Below, in pieces: positions 8,869-18,102 of a DNA stretch of 64,000 nt; position 1 is the first letter of the stretch; each line of letters starts with the position of its first letter. The position numbers and the translations under genes were made by a program. The notes beneath the pieces were generated by a model. It was not told where the DNA came from. It did no database searches and worked only from the letters and a program-made list of their open reading frames with translations. This DNA is from CAXXOK01 sp035353615 (GTDB lineage Bacteria > Bacillota > Clostridia > Christensenellales > Aristaeellaceae): contig DAOPZY010000004.1 of NCBI GenBank assembly GCA_035353615.1, forward strand, positions 1 to 64,000. The letters are read 5' to 3'.

Positions 8869-10161
8869 TTAATACTTAATCGGATATTGCTCAGGCTGAA
8901 CATATTCCGCGTACAGACTTTCGGTAACGCCGCCCTCGGCGATCACCCGGCTGAGGAACGCGCCGCTGCGCTTCACGGTGCGCTTTTGCGTATCGTAATC
9001 AATCCGCACCAATCCAAAGCGCGCGCTTTCGCCTTCCGCCCATTCAAAATTGTCGCAGAAGCACCAGTGGTAATACCGTTTTACCGGCAACTCGCTTTCG
9101 CAAAGCGCCCTGAGGTGATCGTACAGGTAGCGGCAGCGGAACGCGTCCTGATTGTCGCAGGTGCCGTTTTCGGTAATATAGATCGGCAGCGGATGAATGG
9201 CGTACAGCTTGCGCGCGCAGGTCACAATGCCTTCCGGGTAGATTTCCCAGCCCAGATCGTTCACCGGCGCGCCCTTGCGCGTGCCGTCGCTGAGGCCGGA
9301 AACCGTGGAGCGCGTGTAGTAGTTCACCGCGATAAAATCGCAATATAGCCCCTTTGGCGCATGGGTCAGGTTTCGCAGGGGCCAGGGGAACGCGCCTGTG
9401 CACAGGGCGCGGGACAGGCTTCCCTGAAATAGCCGTTCCGTGAGCCTTGCGGCCAACCGGTGCAGAGGGTTTTTAGGGTTCTCGGGCGCGAACACGCGCA
9501 CATGGTTGGCAAAGCTGACCCGCGTATCCGCGACCCCGAAGCTCTTTTGCAGAGCGTGAATACGCCCGTACGCCTGAATATGCGCCGCCGCCAGCACGGC
9601 CATGACCCGCACCGTGCCCCGAAGGGTGCGCTTGCCCGGCGGCCAGCTGCCGAAAAAGTAACCGTTTGTCGCATACACATTCGGCTCGTTAATTGTGATG
9701 TATTCCGTGACGGACGGGCCAAAAGCGGTAACCATCCGTTCCACAAAGCGGAGAAAGTAAGCGATGTTCTCCACTTTTTCAAACGCGCCCATCCGCTCAA
9801 ACCACATGGGGTTGGTAAAATGGTGCAGCGTAACCAGGGGCTTGATGCCGTAGGTATTCAGCTGTTCTATTTCCCGCACATATTGCGCGATGACTTCTTC
9901 GCTGAATTTGCCTTCCTCCGGCTCAATCCGCGCCCATTCTACGCCAACGCGCGCAATTTGCAGGCCCATATCCCGCATCAGCGCGTCGTCCTCCTGCCAG
10001 CGGTTGTAATGGTCGTTGGCGCGCGCGGGGTTCGCACCATCCGCGATGTGCCCTTTTCTGTACCAATCCGCCCAGGTATGATCCAGTTCCCCGCCCTCAA
10101 TCTGGGTTGCCGCGCTGGCAGTGCCGATCAGCATCCCATCCTTTAGCATGAATGTATCCAC
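8869..10161 (-). CDS. Beta-glucosidase, GH1
   Basis: A 430-residue GH1 enzyme. The acid/base Glu159 sits in TINEPNV and the nucleophile Glu331 in YITENGT. The aglycone/glycone motif DNFEWAEG near the end is that of beta-glucosidases rather than the 6-phospho-beta-glucosidases of PTS operons, so unphosphorylated beta-glucosides are expected. The GTG start at 10161 was chosen because GGAGG lies 6 nt upstream; open frame further upstream lacks a binding site and conserved sequence. It is the first gene of the minus-strand sugar operon, behind an extended -10 promoter. It is slightly shorter than the usual 440-480 residues but all core motifs are present. Cytoplasmic, no signal peptide. Confidence 0.92.
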   Translation of the reverse strand: MDTFMLKDGMLIGTASAATQIEGGELDHTWADWYRKGHIADGANPARANDHYNRWQEDDALMRDMGLQIARVGVEWARIEPEEGKFSEEVIAQYVREIEQLNTYGIKPLVTLHHFTNPMWFERMGAFEKVENIAYFLRFVERMVTAFGPSVTEYITINEPNVYATNGYFFGSWPPGKRTLRGTVRVMAVLAAAHIQAYGRIHALQKSFGVADTRVSFANHVRVFAPENPKNPLHRLAARLTERLFQGSLSRALCTGAFPWPLRNLTHAPKGLYCDFIAVNYYTRSTVSGLSDGTRKGAPVNDLGWEIYPEGIVTCARKLYAIHPLPIYITENGTCDNQDAFRCRYLYDHLRALCESELPVKRYYHWCFCDNFEWAEGESARFGLVRIDYDTQKRTVKRSGAFLSRVIAEGGVTESLYAEYVQPEQYPIKY

Positions 10162-10224
10162 GGTATGCCTCCAGCTGATTTTTGATTTGTAGGTTTCCCG
10201 ATTTGGATTCGTTTGGTTACCGCC

Positions 10225-10253
10225 ATTATAGCACAGTTTCACACGCGCGAAAA
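10225..10253 (-). promoter_or_regulatory. Extended -10 promoter of the glycosidase-symporter operon
   Basis: On the minus strand the extended -10 TGCTATAAT (10225-10233) is perfect. The -35 position (10248-10253, TTTTCG) is weak, as is common for extended -10 promoters. It lies about 65 nt upstream of the GH1 start, in the divergent region shared with the permease operon. A weaker plus-strand candidate (TTGACT 10376-10381, AATAAA 10400-10405) may serve the permeases. Confidence 0.55.
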
Positions 10254-10495
10254 CCTCCGGGCGTAAAACTGGGCGCGTGCGTCTGGCGGCCGCGCGCTTG
10301 TGCGCATCGCCGCCCACAAATCAGTTGTTTTATCCGTAACGCCATATCCCATAGGCCTTTTCTGCGTGTTGTATTTTGACTGTTCCGACAAGCGGATGCA
10401 ATAAATCGCAATTCTGTGCCATGACTTCGCCGCGCCAAACCGCTACAATCAACCTATCCAATCAATCAAGGCAACGTCAGCCGGAAAGGAACCCC

Positions 10496-11464
10496 ATGCT
10501 TGCACTTCATCCAAGCCTGCCCCGCCGATCCGCCTCCATGGTCAGCAGCAGAAGAAAAAAGGCGCTGCTGCTCTGCTCCATGGCCGCGCCGGGCGCCCTT
10601 TGGCTTTTACTGCTGCGTTACCTGCCCATGTTTGGCATCGTGCTCGCGTTCAAGGATTATCGCGCGTTTAAACCCAACACCTTTTGGAACAACATCATCA
10701 AAAGCGATTGGGTTGGTTTCAGCAATTTTGACTTTCTGTTCAAAAGCCCGGATGCCTGGACCATGATCCGCAACACGCTGCTTTATAACATCACGTTCAT
10801 CCTCCTTGGCTTAATCATCGCCGTCGCGTTTGCCATCATGCTCAGCGAGCTGACCAACCGTTTCGCGGCTAAAACGTACCAGACGCTCATGTTCTTCCCC
10901 TATTTTCTCAGTTGGGTGGTCGCAAGTTACTTCCTGTTCGCCTTTTTGGACAATACCAGCGGCATGATTCCCAATCTGCAAAAGCTGGCCGGTCAGGAAG
11001 TGATCGATTGGTACCAAAGCCCCGAATATTGGCCGGCCTTGCTAATCGGCGCAAGCCTTTGGAAAAACATCGGTTACTCGACCGTGCTTTACCTGGCGGC
11101 CATCACCGGCATTGACCGCACGCAGTACGAAGCCGCCGCCGTGGATGGAGCCACCAAGTGGCAGCAGATACGGCACGTGACCCTGCCCAACCTGCGCACA
11201 ATGATTATCATCCTGTTCATCCTGAATGTCGGCAAAATTTTCAACGCGGATTTTGGCCTGTTCTACAATGTGCCGCTCAACTCCGGTTCGCTGTATTCCA
11301 CCACACAGGTGTTTGATACCTACGTGTACCGCGCTTACATGAACTCCGGCAGCGTGGGCATGAGCTCCGCGGCTGGGCTGTTGCAAAACGTCATCGGCTT
11401 TGTGTGCATCATCGCCGCCAACACGATCGTTCGCCGGGTAGACGCGGACAGCTCGCTGTTTTGA
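10496..11464 (+). CDS. Sugar ABC transporter permease, LplB type
   Basis: A 322-residue inner-membrane subunit of a CUT1-like carbohydrate importer with six membrane spans. The ATPase-contact loop contains EAAAVDGATKW, followed by VTLPNLRTM. The N-terminal KKALLLCSMAAPGALWLLL and LPMFGIVLAFKDY are characteristic of the LplB branch. The ATG at 10496 has GGAAAGGA 5-6 nt upstream and is preferred over the upstream in-frame ATG at 10376, which has no such signal. It opens a plus-strand operon with a second permease, a binding protein, a GH94 phosphorylase and a phosphohexomutase. No ATPase gene is present, so a shared MsmK-like ATPase elsewhere is expected. Confidence 0.92.
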   Translation: MLALHPSLPRRSASMVSSRRKKALLLCSMAAPGALWLLLLRYLPMFGIVLAFKDYRAFKPNTFWNNIIKSDWVGFSNFDFLFKSPDAWTMIRNTLLYNITFILLGLIIAVAFAIMLSELTNRFAAKTYQTLMFFPYFLSWVVASYFLFAFLDNTSGMIPNLQKLAGQEVIDWYQSPEYWPALLIGASLWKNIGYSTVLYLAAITGIDRTQYEAAAVDGATKWQQIRHVTLPNLRTMIIILFILNVGKIFNADFGLFYNVPLNSGSLYSTTQVFDTYVYRAYMNSGSVGMSSAAGLLQNVIGFVCIIAANTIVRRVDADSSLF

Positions 11465-11483
11465 AAGGAGGAGGGAACCCTTG

Positions 11484-12416
11484 ATGCAAACCCATTTATC
11501 CACCGGCAAGCGCAACCTCCGCCTCAACACCATCAGCGCCCCTGCGGAAACGGCTTTTCACCTGATTCTGGGCCTGTTCTCCCTGTTTTGCGTGGTGCCG
11601 TTCCTCTTTGTCATCATCATTTCCTTTACCTCGGAAGACAGCATCCGGCAGATCGGGTATTCCTTCATTCCGCTCAGCTGGTCCACCGATGCGTACAGCT
11701 TTGTTTTCAAGCTTGGCGACGCGCTTTGGCGCTCCTACTTCAACAGTTTTTTCATCACGGTGGTTGGCACGGTGGTCAGCGTTCTGCTCACCCTGCTGTA
11801 TGCCTACCCGCTGTTTCGGAAGGATTTTCGCCAGCGCCAGTTCTTTAACTTTTTCAGCTTCTTTACCATGATCTTCGGCGGCGGTCTGGTGCCCACCTAC
11901 ATCATCTGCAAAAATGTGCTGGGTTTAAGCGAAAACTACGCCGCGCTGATCGTCCCCATGCTCTTTAGCCCCTTTAACGTCATCATCATGCGCACCTTTT
12001 TGCAAACCAGCGTGCCCACGGAGCTGATTGAAGCCGCGACCATCGACGGCAGCGGCGAATACAACACGCTGTTTAAAATCGTGCTGCCCATTGTCAAGCC
12101 CGGCGTAGCTACCATCGCGCTCTTGAACGCGCTGGCTTACTGGAACGAGTGGTTTCTGGCGCTTTTATACATCCGCCAGAATACCGACGTGATTCCGCTT
12201 CAGTACCTGCTGATGAAAATGCAGCGCAATGCCGATTTTATCGCCAAAAACAGTCACCTGCTGGGTTCGGAGGCAGCCAACGTCGCGGTCAACCTGCCTT
12301 CCCAATCGCTTAAAATGGCGCTCGTTGTGCTGATTGTGGTGCCCATCGCCTGCGCGTATCCGTTTTTCCAGCGCTTTGTGGTCGCCGGCCTAACCATCGG
12401 CTCCGTGAAGGGCTAA
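11484..12416 (+). CDS. Sugar ABC transporter permease, YtcP/AraQ type
   Basis: A 310-residue partner permease with six predicted membrane spans. The coupling loop carries EAATIDGSGEY, followed by KIVLPIVKPG. The YtcP mark GGGLVPTYIICKN is present. The start is ATG 11484, with GGAGGAGGG about 8 nt upstream; an adjacent TTG at 11481 is less likely. It follows the first permease by 19 nt. The two together form the membrane channel of the importer served by the binding protein downstream. Confidence 0.92.
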   Translation: MQTHLSTGKRNLRLNTISAPAETAFHLILGLFSLFCVVPFLFVIIISFTSEDSIRQIGYSFIPLSWSTDAYSFVFKLGDALWRSYFNSFFITVVGTVVSVLLTLLYAYPLFRKDFRQRQFFNFFSFFTMIFGGGLVPTYIICKNVLGLSENYAALIVPMLFSPFNVIIMRTFLQTSVPTELIEAATIDGSGEYNTLFKIVLPIVKPGVATIALLNALAYWNEWFLALLYIRQNTDVIPLQYLLMKMQRNADFIAKNSHLLGSEAANVAVNLPSQSLKMALVVLIVVPIACAYPFFQRFVVAGLTIGSVKG

Positions 12417-12425
12417 CCCCGCAAT

Positions 12426-12448
12426 AAACAGCGATATTCACGCTGTTT
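12426..12448 (+). other. Intercistronic mRNA hairpin before the binding-protein gene
   Basis: AAACAGCG (12426-12433) and CGCTGTTT (12441-12448) form an 8-bp stem without a T-run, between the second permease and the binding-protein gene. It may shield or set processing of the abundant binding-protein message. Confidence 0.4.
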
Positions 12449-12471
12449 AAATAGTAAGGAGGAAACCAACC

Positions 12472-13995
12472 ATGAAGAAATTTCTGGCCCTGCTTCTGAC
12501 CCTGATGCTGGTGGCCGGCGTTACGACTTTCGCGTCCGCGGAAGCAGCGCTGGAGCCGGTGGAACTCACCATCATGTTCCACGGCAGCAACGTAACCGAT
12601 GATTCCGCTGTTATGGAAAAAGTAAACGCGTACCTGAAAGAAAAAATCAACGCCACCCTGAACGTAATCTGGGGCACATGGGGCGACTTTGACGACAACT
12701 CCACCATGAGCCTGAACGCGGGCGACCCGATCGATATGTACTTCACCTGCTCCTGGTCCCGCGATGAGTACAACACGTATGCCAAAAAGGGCATGTGGGT
12801 GCGGTTGGACGATCCCGACAACAACCTGATTGAGAAGTATGCTTCCGACCTGTGGTCCACCCTGCCGCAGGTGCTGACCGACGGCGCAAAAATCCAGGGC
12901 AGCGACGGCTTGGGCGTATACGCCGTGCCGGGCTACAAGGATATCGCCACCCAGAACTGCTGGGACGTGAACGTTGACCTGCTCGAGAAGTACGGCTACA
13001 CCCTTGACGATATCAAGAACGCCAACTACTACACCTTTGGCGATATCCTCAAGACCGTGAAGGAAGGCGAAGGCGACAGCTTCTACCCCCTGCTGGTGGA
13101 AGGCATGGTGCTTGAGCGCATGGTCACCAACTCCATCATCGTCGCCGGCGACAGCGGCAGCACCAACCTGCTGAGCTACTACATGAACCCCACCGACGTA
13201 TCCGCCGAAGGCGCTTACGGCAACGTGCTGCTCAACAAGTTTGCCACCGACGAGTACAAGAAGTTTGTGGATCAGACCCGCGAATACTACCTCGCCGGCT
13301 ACATCGATCCCGGCCTGGCTGTGGCTGACACCGCCAACGACCTGCGCAAGAATAAGCAGCTGACGGGCCAGTACCTCATCGGCACCCAGAGCTACTCCCT
13401 GGGCTATGAACTGCAAGCCTCTCAGGAGCGTAACATCCACGTGGAAATGGTGCCCGTGACTCCCGCCTATGTGGATACCACCAGCTCCCAGGGCGCGATG
13501 GTTGCCATCTCCACCGCTTCCCAGAATCCGGATCGCGCCATGATGTTCCTCAACCTTCTCAACACCGATCCGTACCTGATGACCCTGCTCAACTACGGCG
13601 TGGAAGGCATCCACTACAACCTGAATGCCGACGGCCTGGTTGAATTTACCGACAAGCGCGCCGATTACCAGCCCTGGACCAACGGCATGGGCAACGTGAC
13701 CATCCTGCCGGCAACTGCCGATCAGGGCAAGGGTTTCTGGGATACCTTCAAAGCCTATTACGGCGAAGCGAAGAAAATCCCGATTATCGGCTTCACGTTT
13801 GACCCCACCAACGTGCAGGTGGAACAGTCCGCGCTGGTGAACGTCGCCGCCGAATACGCGCTGGCTTTGGATACGGGCGCTGTGGACCCCGCTGAAAAGC
13901 TGCCCGAGTTCCTCCAGAAGCTCAACGACGCCGGCATGCAAGCCTATCTGGACGAAGCCAACGCGCAGTTGACCTCCTTCCTCGCTGCCAAGTAA
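12472..13995 (+). CDS. Extracellular sugar-binding protein (CUT1/LipO-like)
   Basis: A 507-residue solute-binding protein. A signal peptide (KKFLALLLTLMLVAGVTTF) ends near ASA-EAA and has no lipobox cysteine, so either a secreted or otherwise retained protein is implied. Family-1 features include LTIMFHGSNVTDDS at the mature start, GTWGDFDDNST, and WDTFKAYYGEAKKIP near the end. The strong box AAGGAGG lies 8-9 nt before ATG 12472. It captures the sugar for the two upstream permeases. The downstream GH94 gene suggests a beta-linked gluco-disaccharide such as cellobiose, which is inference. A terminator follows directly. Confidence 0.92.
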   Translation: MKKFLALLLTLMLVAGVTTFASAEAALEPVELTIMFHGSNVTDDSAVMEKVNAYLKEKINATLNVIWGTWGDFDDNSTMSLNAGDPIDMYFTCSWSRDEYNTYAKKGMWVRLDDPDNNLIEKYASDLWSTLPQVLTDGAKIQGSDGLGVYAVPGYKDIATQNCWDVNVDLLEKYGYTLDDIKNANYYTFGDILKTVKEGEGDSFYPLLVEGMVLERMVTNSIIVAGDSGSTNLLSYYMNPTDVSAEGAYGNVLLNKFATDEYKKFVDQTREYYLAGYIDPGLAVADTANDLRKNKQLTGQYLIGTQSYSLGYELQASQERNIHVEMVPVTPAYVDTTSSQGAMVAISTASQNPDRAMMFLNLLNTDPYLMTLLNYGVEGIHYNLNADGLVEFTDKRADYQPWTNGMGNVTILPATADQGKGFWDTFKAYYGEAKKIPIIGFTFDPTNVQVEQSALVNVAAEYALALDTGAVDPAEKLPEFLQKLNDAGMQAYLDEANAQLTSFLAAK

Positions 13996-14011
13996 ACCTA
14001 ACTTCCATACA

Positions 14012-14046
14012 GGGCGCCCGGTTGGTTTACAATCGGGCGCCCTTTT
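14012..14046 (+). terminator. Rho-independent terminator after the binding-protein gene
   Basis: GGGCGCCCG (14012-14020) pairs with CGGGCGCCC (14034-14042), followed by TTTT. It lies between the binding-protein gene and GH94, so the phosphorylase-mutase pair is probably expressed by partial read-through. Confidence 0.8.
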
Positions 14047-14063
14047 CTGAAAGGATTTAGCCT

Positions 14064-16451
14064 ATGCGATACGGTTGGTTTGATAATGACAGGCGCGAAT
14101 ACAGGATCGACCGGGTAGACGCGCCGTTTTCCTTTACCAATTATCTGGGCACCGGCAAACTGGGCGCAGTCGTGTCGCAAAACGCCGGCGGCTACCTGTG
14201 GGCGGGCAGCCCGCAATTTGGGCGCGTCACGCGTTTCAGGCCAAACGGCGTGCCGATGGACGGCCCCGGCCATACAGTGTATGTGCGAGACGATGAGGAC
14301 GGCTCCTATTGGTCGCTCAGCTGGCAACCCGTGGGCCTGCCACTGGAAAGCAGCCGCTATGAATGCTGCCACGGACTTTCCTATTCGCGCTACCTGAGCG
14401 AGGTTCGCGGCATCGCCGGCGAGCAGACGCTTTTCATACCGTTGGATGATGACTGCGAGCTGTGGGATATCCGCCTGAAAAACACGGGCAGCCAGCCCCG
14501 CGCCCTCAGCGTTTTTGGATACTGTGAATTTTCCTTTCACAATATCGATATGGATAATCAGAACTTCCAAATGAGCCTGTACGCGACCGGCTCCCGTTTT
14601 GTGGAAGATTTGATTGAATACGAGCTGCACTATGAAGAAAACAGCCGCGAGTTTTTCGCCTGCTCGCAAACGCCGGATGGGTTTGACTGCCTGCGGGACG
14701 CGTTTATCGGCGCGTACCGCACGGAGAAAAATCCCTTGGGCGTGGAAAACGGCCGGCTGTCCGGGAGCGCCGAGCTTGGCAACAACCACTGCGGCGCGCT
14801 GCAAAAACGCGTGCTCCTTGCCCCGAGCGAAGAAATCCGCCTGCGCTTTCTGTTAGGCCCCGGGGATGTGTCCACCGGCGCGAAGCTCCGCGGTAAGTAT
14901 AACGATGAAACGGTTGACCGTGCCTTCGCGGCGCTGCGCGAGCACTGGGAGCATAAGCTTTCCGCCTTGCAGGTGGCAACGCCGGACGCGGACATGAATA
15001 CCAGCCTTAACGTATGGAACCTGTACCAAAGTCAGGTGAACGTAAGCTTTTCCCGGTTCGCGTCCTTTATTGAGGTTGGTGGGCGCACCGGGCTTGGCTA
15101 CCGCGACACAGCGCAGGATGCGATGTGCATCCCGCATGCCGACCCGGCGATGTGCCGGCTTCGCATTGAGCAACTGCTCCACGGTCAGGTCCGGGAAGGC
15201 TACGGCCTGCACCTGTTTGATCCCGCGTGGTTTGAGGGCCAGCCGGAGCAGAACGACTCCCCCACCGTTGTGCCCACGGCCGGCAGCGTCCGCATCCACG
15301 GGCTAAAGGACGCGTGCGCGGATGACGCTCTGTGGCTGATCCCCGCGATTGCGGAATCCCTGCGGGAAACGGGCGATCTGGAATTTCTGGATCAAGTGAT
15401 CCCCTATGCGGACGAAGGGGAAGCAACCGTGTATGAGCATATGAAGCAGGCGCTCGATTTCTCCTTTGCGCAGGTTGGCGCGCACGGGGTATGCAAAGGG
15501 TTAAGGGCGGATTGGAACGATTGCCTAAACCTCGGCGGCGGGGAAAGCGCGATGGTTTCCTTCCTGCTGCTGTGGGCAGTCGATCATTTTTGCGATGTGG
15601 CCAACGCTTCCGGGCATTCGGCGGACGCGGCGGCCTACGCCAAGCGTGCCGAAGCCATGAAGGCGGTTTGCAGGCGCGAGTTGTGGGATGGCGAATGGTT
15701 CCTTCGCGGCATCACCGGCAAGGGAAAACCCATCGGCAGCCATACCGCCGCGGAAGGCAAGGTGCATCTGGAAAGCAACACATGGGCTGTGATCTGCGGC
15801 GCGGCCACCCCCGCGCAGGGGGTCAGCTGTATGGACGCGGCGTACCAATGGCTATTTACGCCGTACGGGTTGATGCTCAACGCGCCCAGCTTTACCAAAC
15901 GCGATGACGACATTGGCTTTGTGACCCGCGTTTATGGCGGCATCAAGGAAAACGGCGCGATTTTCAGCCACAGCAACCCCTGGGCCTGGGTCGCGGAGGC
16001 GATGCTTGGCCGTGGCGACCGTGCGATGGAGCTGTATCTGGCGCTTTTACCGGAAAAGCAGAACGACCGCATGGAGGTTCGGCAGGCCGAACCGTACAGC
16101 TACTGCCAGTTTATCATGGGTCGGGATCATACGGCCTTTGGCCGCGCCCGGCACCCGTTTATGACCGGCAGCGCGGGGTGGAGCTATTATGCCGCCACAC
16201 GTTATCTGCTGGGCGTTCGCCCGGGCTTTGACGGGCTTACGGTTGACCCCTGCATACCGCGCCAGTGGGACGGTTTTACCGTAACGCGCGTTTGGCGGGG
16301 GGCAACTTACCATATTGAGGTGCAAAACCCGGAGCATGTTTCCAAGGGGGTTGCCGCCCTCACGGTAGACGGGCAACCCGCAGGCAGAATCCCGATGTTT
16401 CAGGGCGGAAAGCACGCCGTAACCGTGCGGATGGGAAGTGGAACGGTATGA
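14064..16451 (+). CDS. GH94 phosphorylase, probably cellobiose phosphorylase
   Basis: A 795-residue GH94 inverting phosphorylase that cleaves a beta-linked gluco-disaccharide with phosphate, giving glucose 1-phosphate and a free sugar. It starts MRYGWFDNDRREYRIDR and has an N-terminal beta-sandwich (to about 290), a helical linker, and an (alpha/alpha)6 barrel. The barrel carries GLGYRDTAQD and the catalytic-acid motif DWND (483-486). The phosphate-site region is near HSNPWAWVAEAMLGRG. Length and motifs best fit cellobiose phosphorylases (about 800-830 residues). Laminaribiose or other beta-glucobiose specificity is possible. ATG 14064 follows GAAAGG. The stop overlaps the mutase start as ATGA, which couples release of glucose 1-phosphate to its use. 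Confidence 0.9.
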   Translation: MRYGWFDNDRREYRIDRVDAPFSFTNYLGTGKLGAVVSQNAGGYLWAGSPQFGRVTRFRPNGVPMDGPGHTVYVRDDEDGSYWSLSWQPVGLPLESSRYECCHGLSYSRYLSEVRGIAGEQTLFIPLDDDCELWDIRLKNTGSQPRALSVFGYCEFSFHNIDMDNQNFQMSLYATGSRFVEDLIEYELHYEENSREFFACSQTPDGFDCLRDAFIGAYRTEKNPLGVENGRLSGSAELGNNHCGALQKRVLLAPSEEIRLRFLLGPGDVSTGAKLRGKYNDETVDRAFAALREHWEHKLSALQVATPDADMNTSLNVWNLYQSQVNVSFSRFASFIEVGGRTGLGYRDTAQDAMCIPHADPAMCRLRIEQLLHGQVREGYGLHLFDPAWFEGQPEQNDSPTVVPTAGSVRIHGLKDACADDALWLIPAIAESLRETGDLEFLDQVIPYADEGEATVYEHMKQALDFSFAQVGAHGVCKGLRADWNDCLNLGGGESAMVSFLLLWAVDHFCDVANASGHSADAAAYAKRAEAMKAVCRRELWDGEWFLRGITGKGKPIGSHTAAEGKVHLESNTWAVICGAATPAQGVSCMDAAYQWLFTPYGLMLNAPSFTKRDDDIGFVTRVYGGIKENGAIFSHSNPWAWVAEAMLGRGDRAMELYLALLPEKQNDRMEVRQAEPYSYCQFIMGRDHTAFGRARHPFMTGSAGWSYYAATRYLLGVRPGFDGLTVDPCIPRQWDGFTVTRVWRGATYHIEVQNPEHVSKGVAALTVDGQPAGRIPMFQGGKHAVTVRMGSGTV

Positions 16452-17875
16452 TCGAGTTTGGCACCGGCGGATGGCGCGCCATCATCGGCGACGGCTTTAC
16501 GCGGGAAAATCTTCAAGGGCTCGCGCTTGCGGTGGCTCGCCGCATGAAAGCCGAGGATGTCGCGGACAGGGGTTTTTGCATCGGGTATGACCGCCGCTTT
16601 TTGAGCGTGCAGGCAGCGGAGTGGGTCTGTGAGGTGATGGCCGCCGAAGGCGTACACACGCGCATCATCCATCGGGAAGCCCCAACCCCCATGATTATGT
16701 TCACGGTGCATTTTAACCATATGCCCTACGGCATGGCGGTCACCGCCAGCCACAACCCGGCGCTGTATAACGGCGTAAAGCTGTTTACCGCCGGCGGGCG
16801 CGACGCGGCTGAGGATATCACTGGGGAAATCGCCGACGCCGCCAACGCCATCGCGCCGGAGGAAATCCGTCTGATTCCCTACGCGCAGGCCATACGGGAA
16901 GGGCTGGTGGAGGAAATTAACCCCCAAAACGCTTATCTGGACTCCATCATCCGCACAGTCAACATGGACGCCATCCGCAGCCGGAACCTTTCCATTGTGC
17001 TTGACCCCATGTACGGGGTCAGCCGCACAAGCCTGCAAACCATCCTGCTCACGGCGCGCTGCGATGTGAGCGTGATCCACGAGCGTCACGATACGCTCTT
17101 TGGCGGGCGCTTGCCCGCGCCTAATGTGGAAACGCTGGGCGCGCTGCGCGCGGCGGTAATGGAAAGCCACGCGGATATCGGCATCGCCACCGACGGCGAT
17201 GCCGACCGGCTGGGCATTATCGACAACGCGGGCCGCTTTATTCACCCCAACGAAATTCTTTGCCTATTGTATAACTACCTGCTCAAGTACAAGGGTTGGC
17301 ACGGGTGCGCGGTTCGCAACCTCGCCACCACGCACCTGCTGGACGCAATCGCTGCCGCCTACGGCGAAAAATGCTACGAAGTGCCCGTCGGTTTCAAGTA
17401 TGTATCCGCCGCCATGCAGGAGCACAACGCCGTGATCGGCGGGGAAAGCTCCGGCGGTCTGACGGTTCGCGGCCACATCCACGGCAAGGACGGGATCTAC
17501 GCCGCTGCCCTGCTGGTGGAAATGCTCTCCGTAACCGGTAAAAAGCTGAGCGAATTGGTACAGGAGCTGTACGACACGTTTGGCCGCCGATACATGACGG
17601 AGTATGACTGGGCATTTGACGCAAAGGATAAGCCGCGCCTGCTCGCCCTCCTGAGCGGCAAGGAGCTTCCCGTTTTTCCACAGGCCCCGACCGGCGTGAA
17701 CGATACGGACGGCCGTAAAATCCTCTTTGCCAACGGTTGGTTGATTGTCCGTTTTTCCGGCACCGAGCCGCGCCTTCGCGTTTTCTGTGAAATGCCGACC
17801 CTTGCCGAGGCTGAACAGTTCAGCCGAGTCATGGCGGATTACCTTGGTCTGGCGTTTCAGGAGGATCGCGCCTGA
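16448..17875 (+). CDS. Phosphoglucomutase/phosphomannomutase (alpha-D-phosphohexomutase)
   Basis: A 475-residue member of the alpha-D-phosphohexomutase family. The phosphoserine is Ser101 in VTASHNPA. The Mg loop is DGDADRLG, the sugar-recognition loop GGESSGG, and the phosphate loop RFSGTEPRLRVF. All four active-site elements are intact. The start overlaps the GH94 stop (ATGA). In this place it most likely converts glucose 1-phosphate from the phosphorylase into glucose 6-phosphate. Mannose 1-phosphate activity cannot be excluded. Confidence 0.92.
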   Translation: MIEFGTGGWRAIIGDGFTRENLQGLALAVARRMKAEDVADRGFCIGYDRRFLSVQAAEWVCEVMAAEGVHTRIIHREAPTPMIMFTVHFNHMPYGMAVTASHNPALYNGVKLFTAGGRDAAEDITGEIADAANAIAPEEIRLIPYAQAIREGLVEEINPQNAYLDSIIRTVNMDAIRSRNLSIVLDPMYGVSRTSLQTILLTARCDVSVIHERHDTLFGGRLPAPNVETLGALRAAVMESHADIGIATDGDADRLGIIDNAGRFIHPNEILCLLYNYLLKYKGWHGCAVRNLATTHLLDAIAAAYGEKCYEVPVGFKYVSAAMQEHNAVIGGESSGGLTVRGHIHGKDGIYAAALLVEMLSVTGKKLSELVQELYDTFGRRYMTEYDWAFDAKDKPRLLALLSGKELPVFPQAPTGVNDTDGRKILFANGWLIVRFSGTEPRLRVFCEMPTLAEAEQFSRVMADYLGLAFQEDRA

Positions 17876-17979
17876 TAACGCCCGATGGTTGAGCGCGTCA
17901 ATCTCAGCGGCTTGCATGGCCAACCGTCTGCCGGTTTCTTCCGGCGCAATTCCACAGGCCGAGGGGGAGCAGTTTCGCA

Positions 17980-18008
17980 TTGCTCTCCCCCGGCAAATTC
18001 TGTATAAT
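17980..18008 (+). promoter_or_regulatory. Promoter of the YdeI-like gene
   Basis: TTGCTC (17980-17985), 17-nt spacer, perfect TATAAT (18003-18008), about 95 nt upstream of the GTG start at 18103. Confidence 0.6.
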
Positions 18009-18102
18009 GGAGCTATCCTTCCAGCGGGGCCGCCGACCGGCCATGCCGCTCCATTGCGGACAGTTCCGGCGGCGCCAATGGATGCAAGCGAGGTGACACG
18101 CG

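Noticed and set aside
12310..13941. Long minus-strand open frame (543 codons) opposite the binding-protein gene
   Set aside because: It mirrors a gene with clear signal peptide, family motifs and ribosome binding site, and reads as Val/Gly/His-rich shadow sequence.
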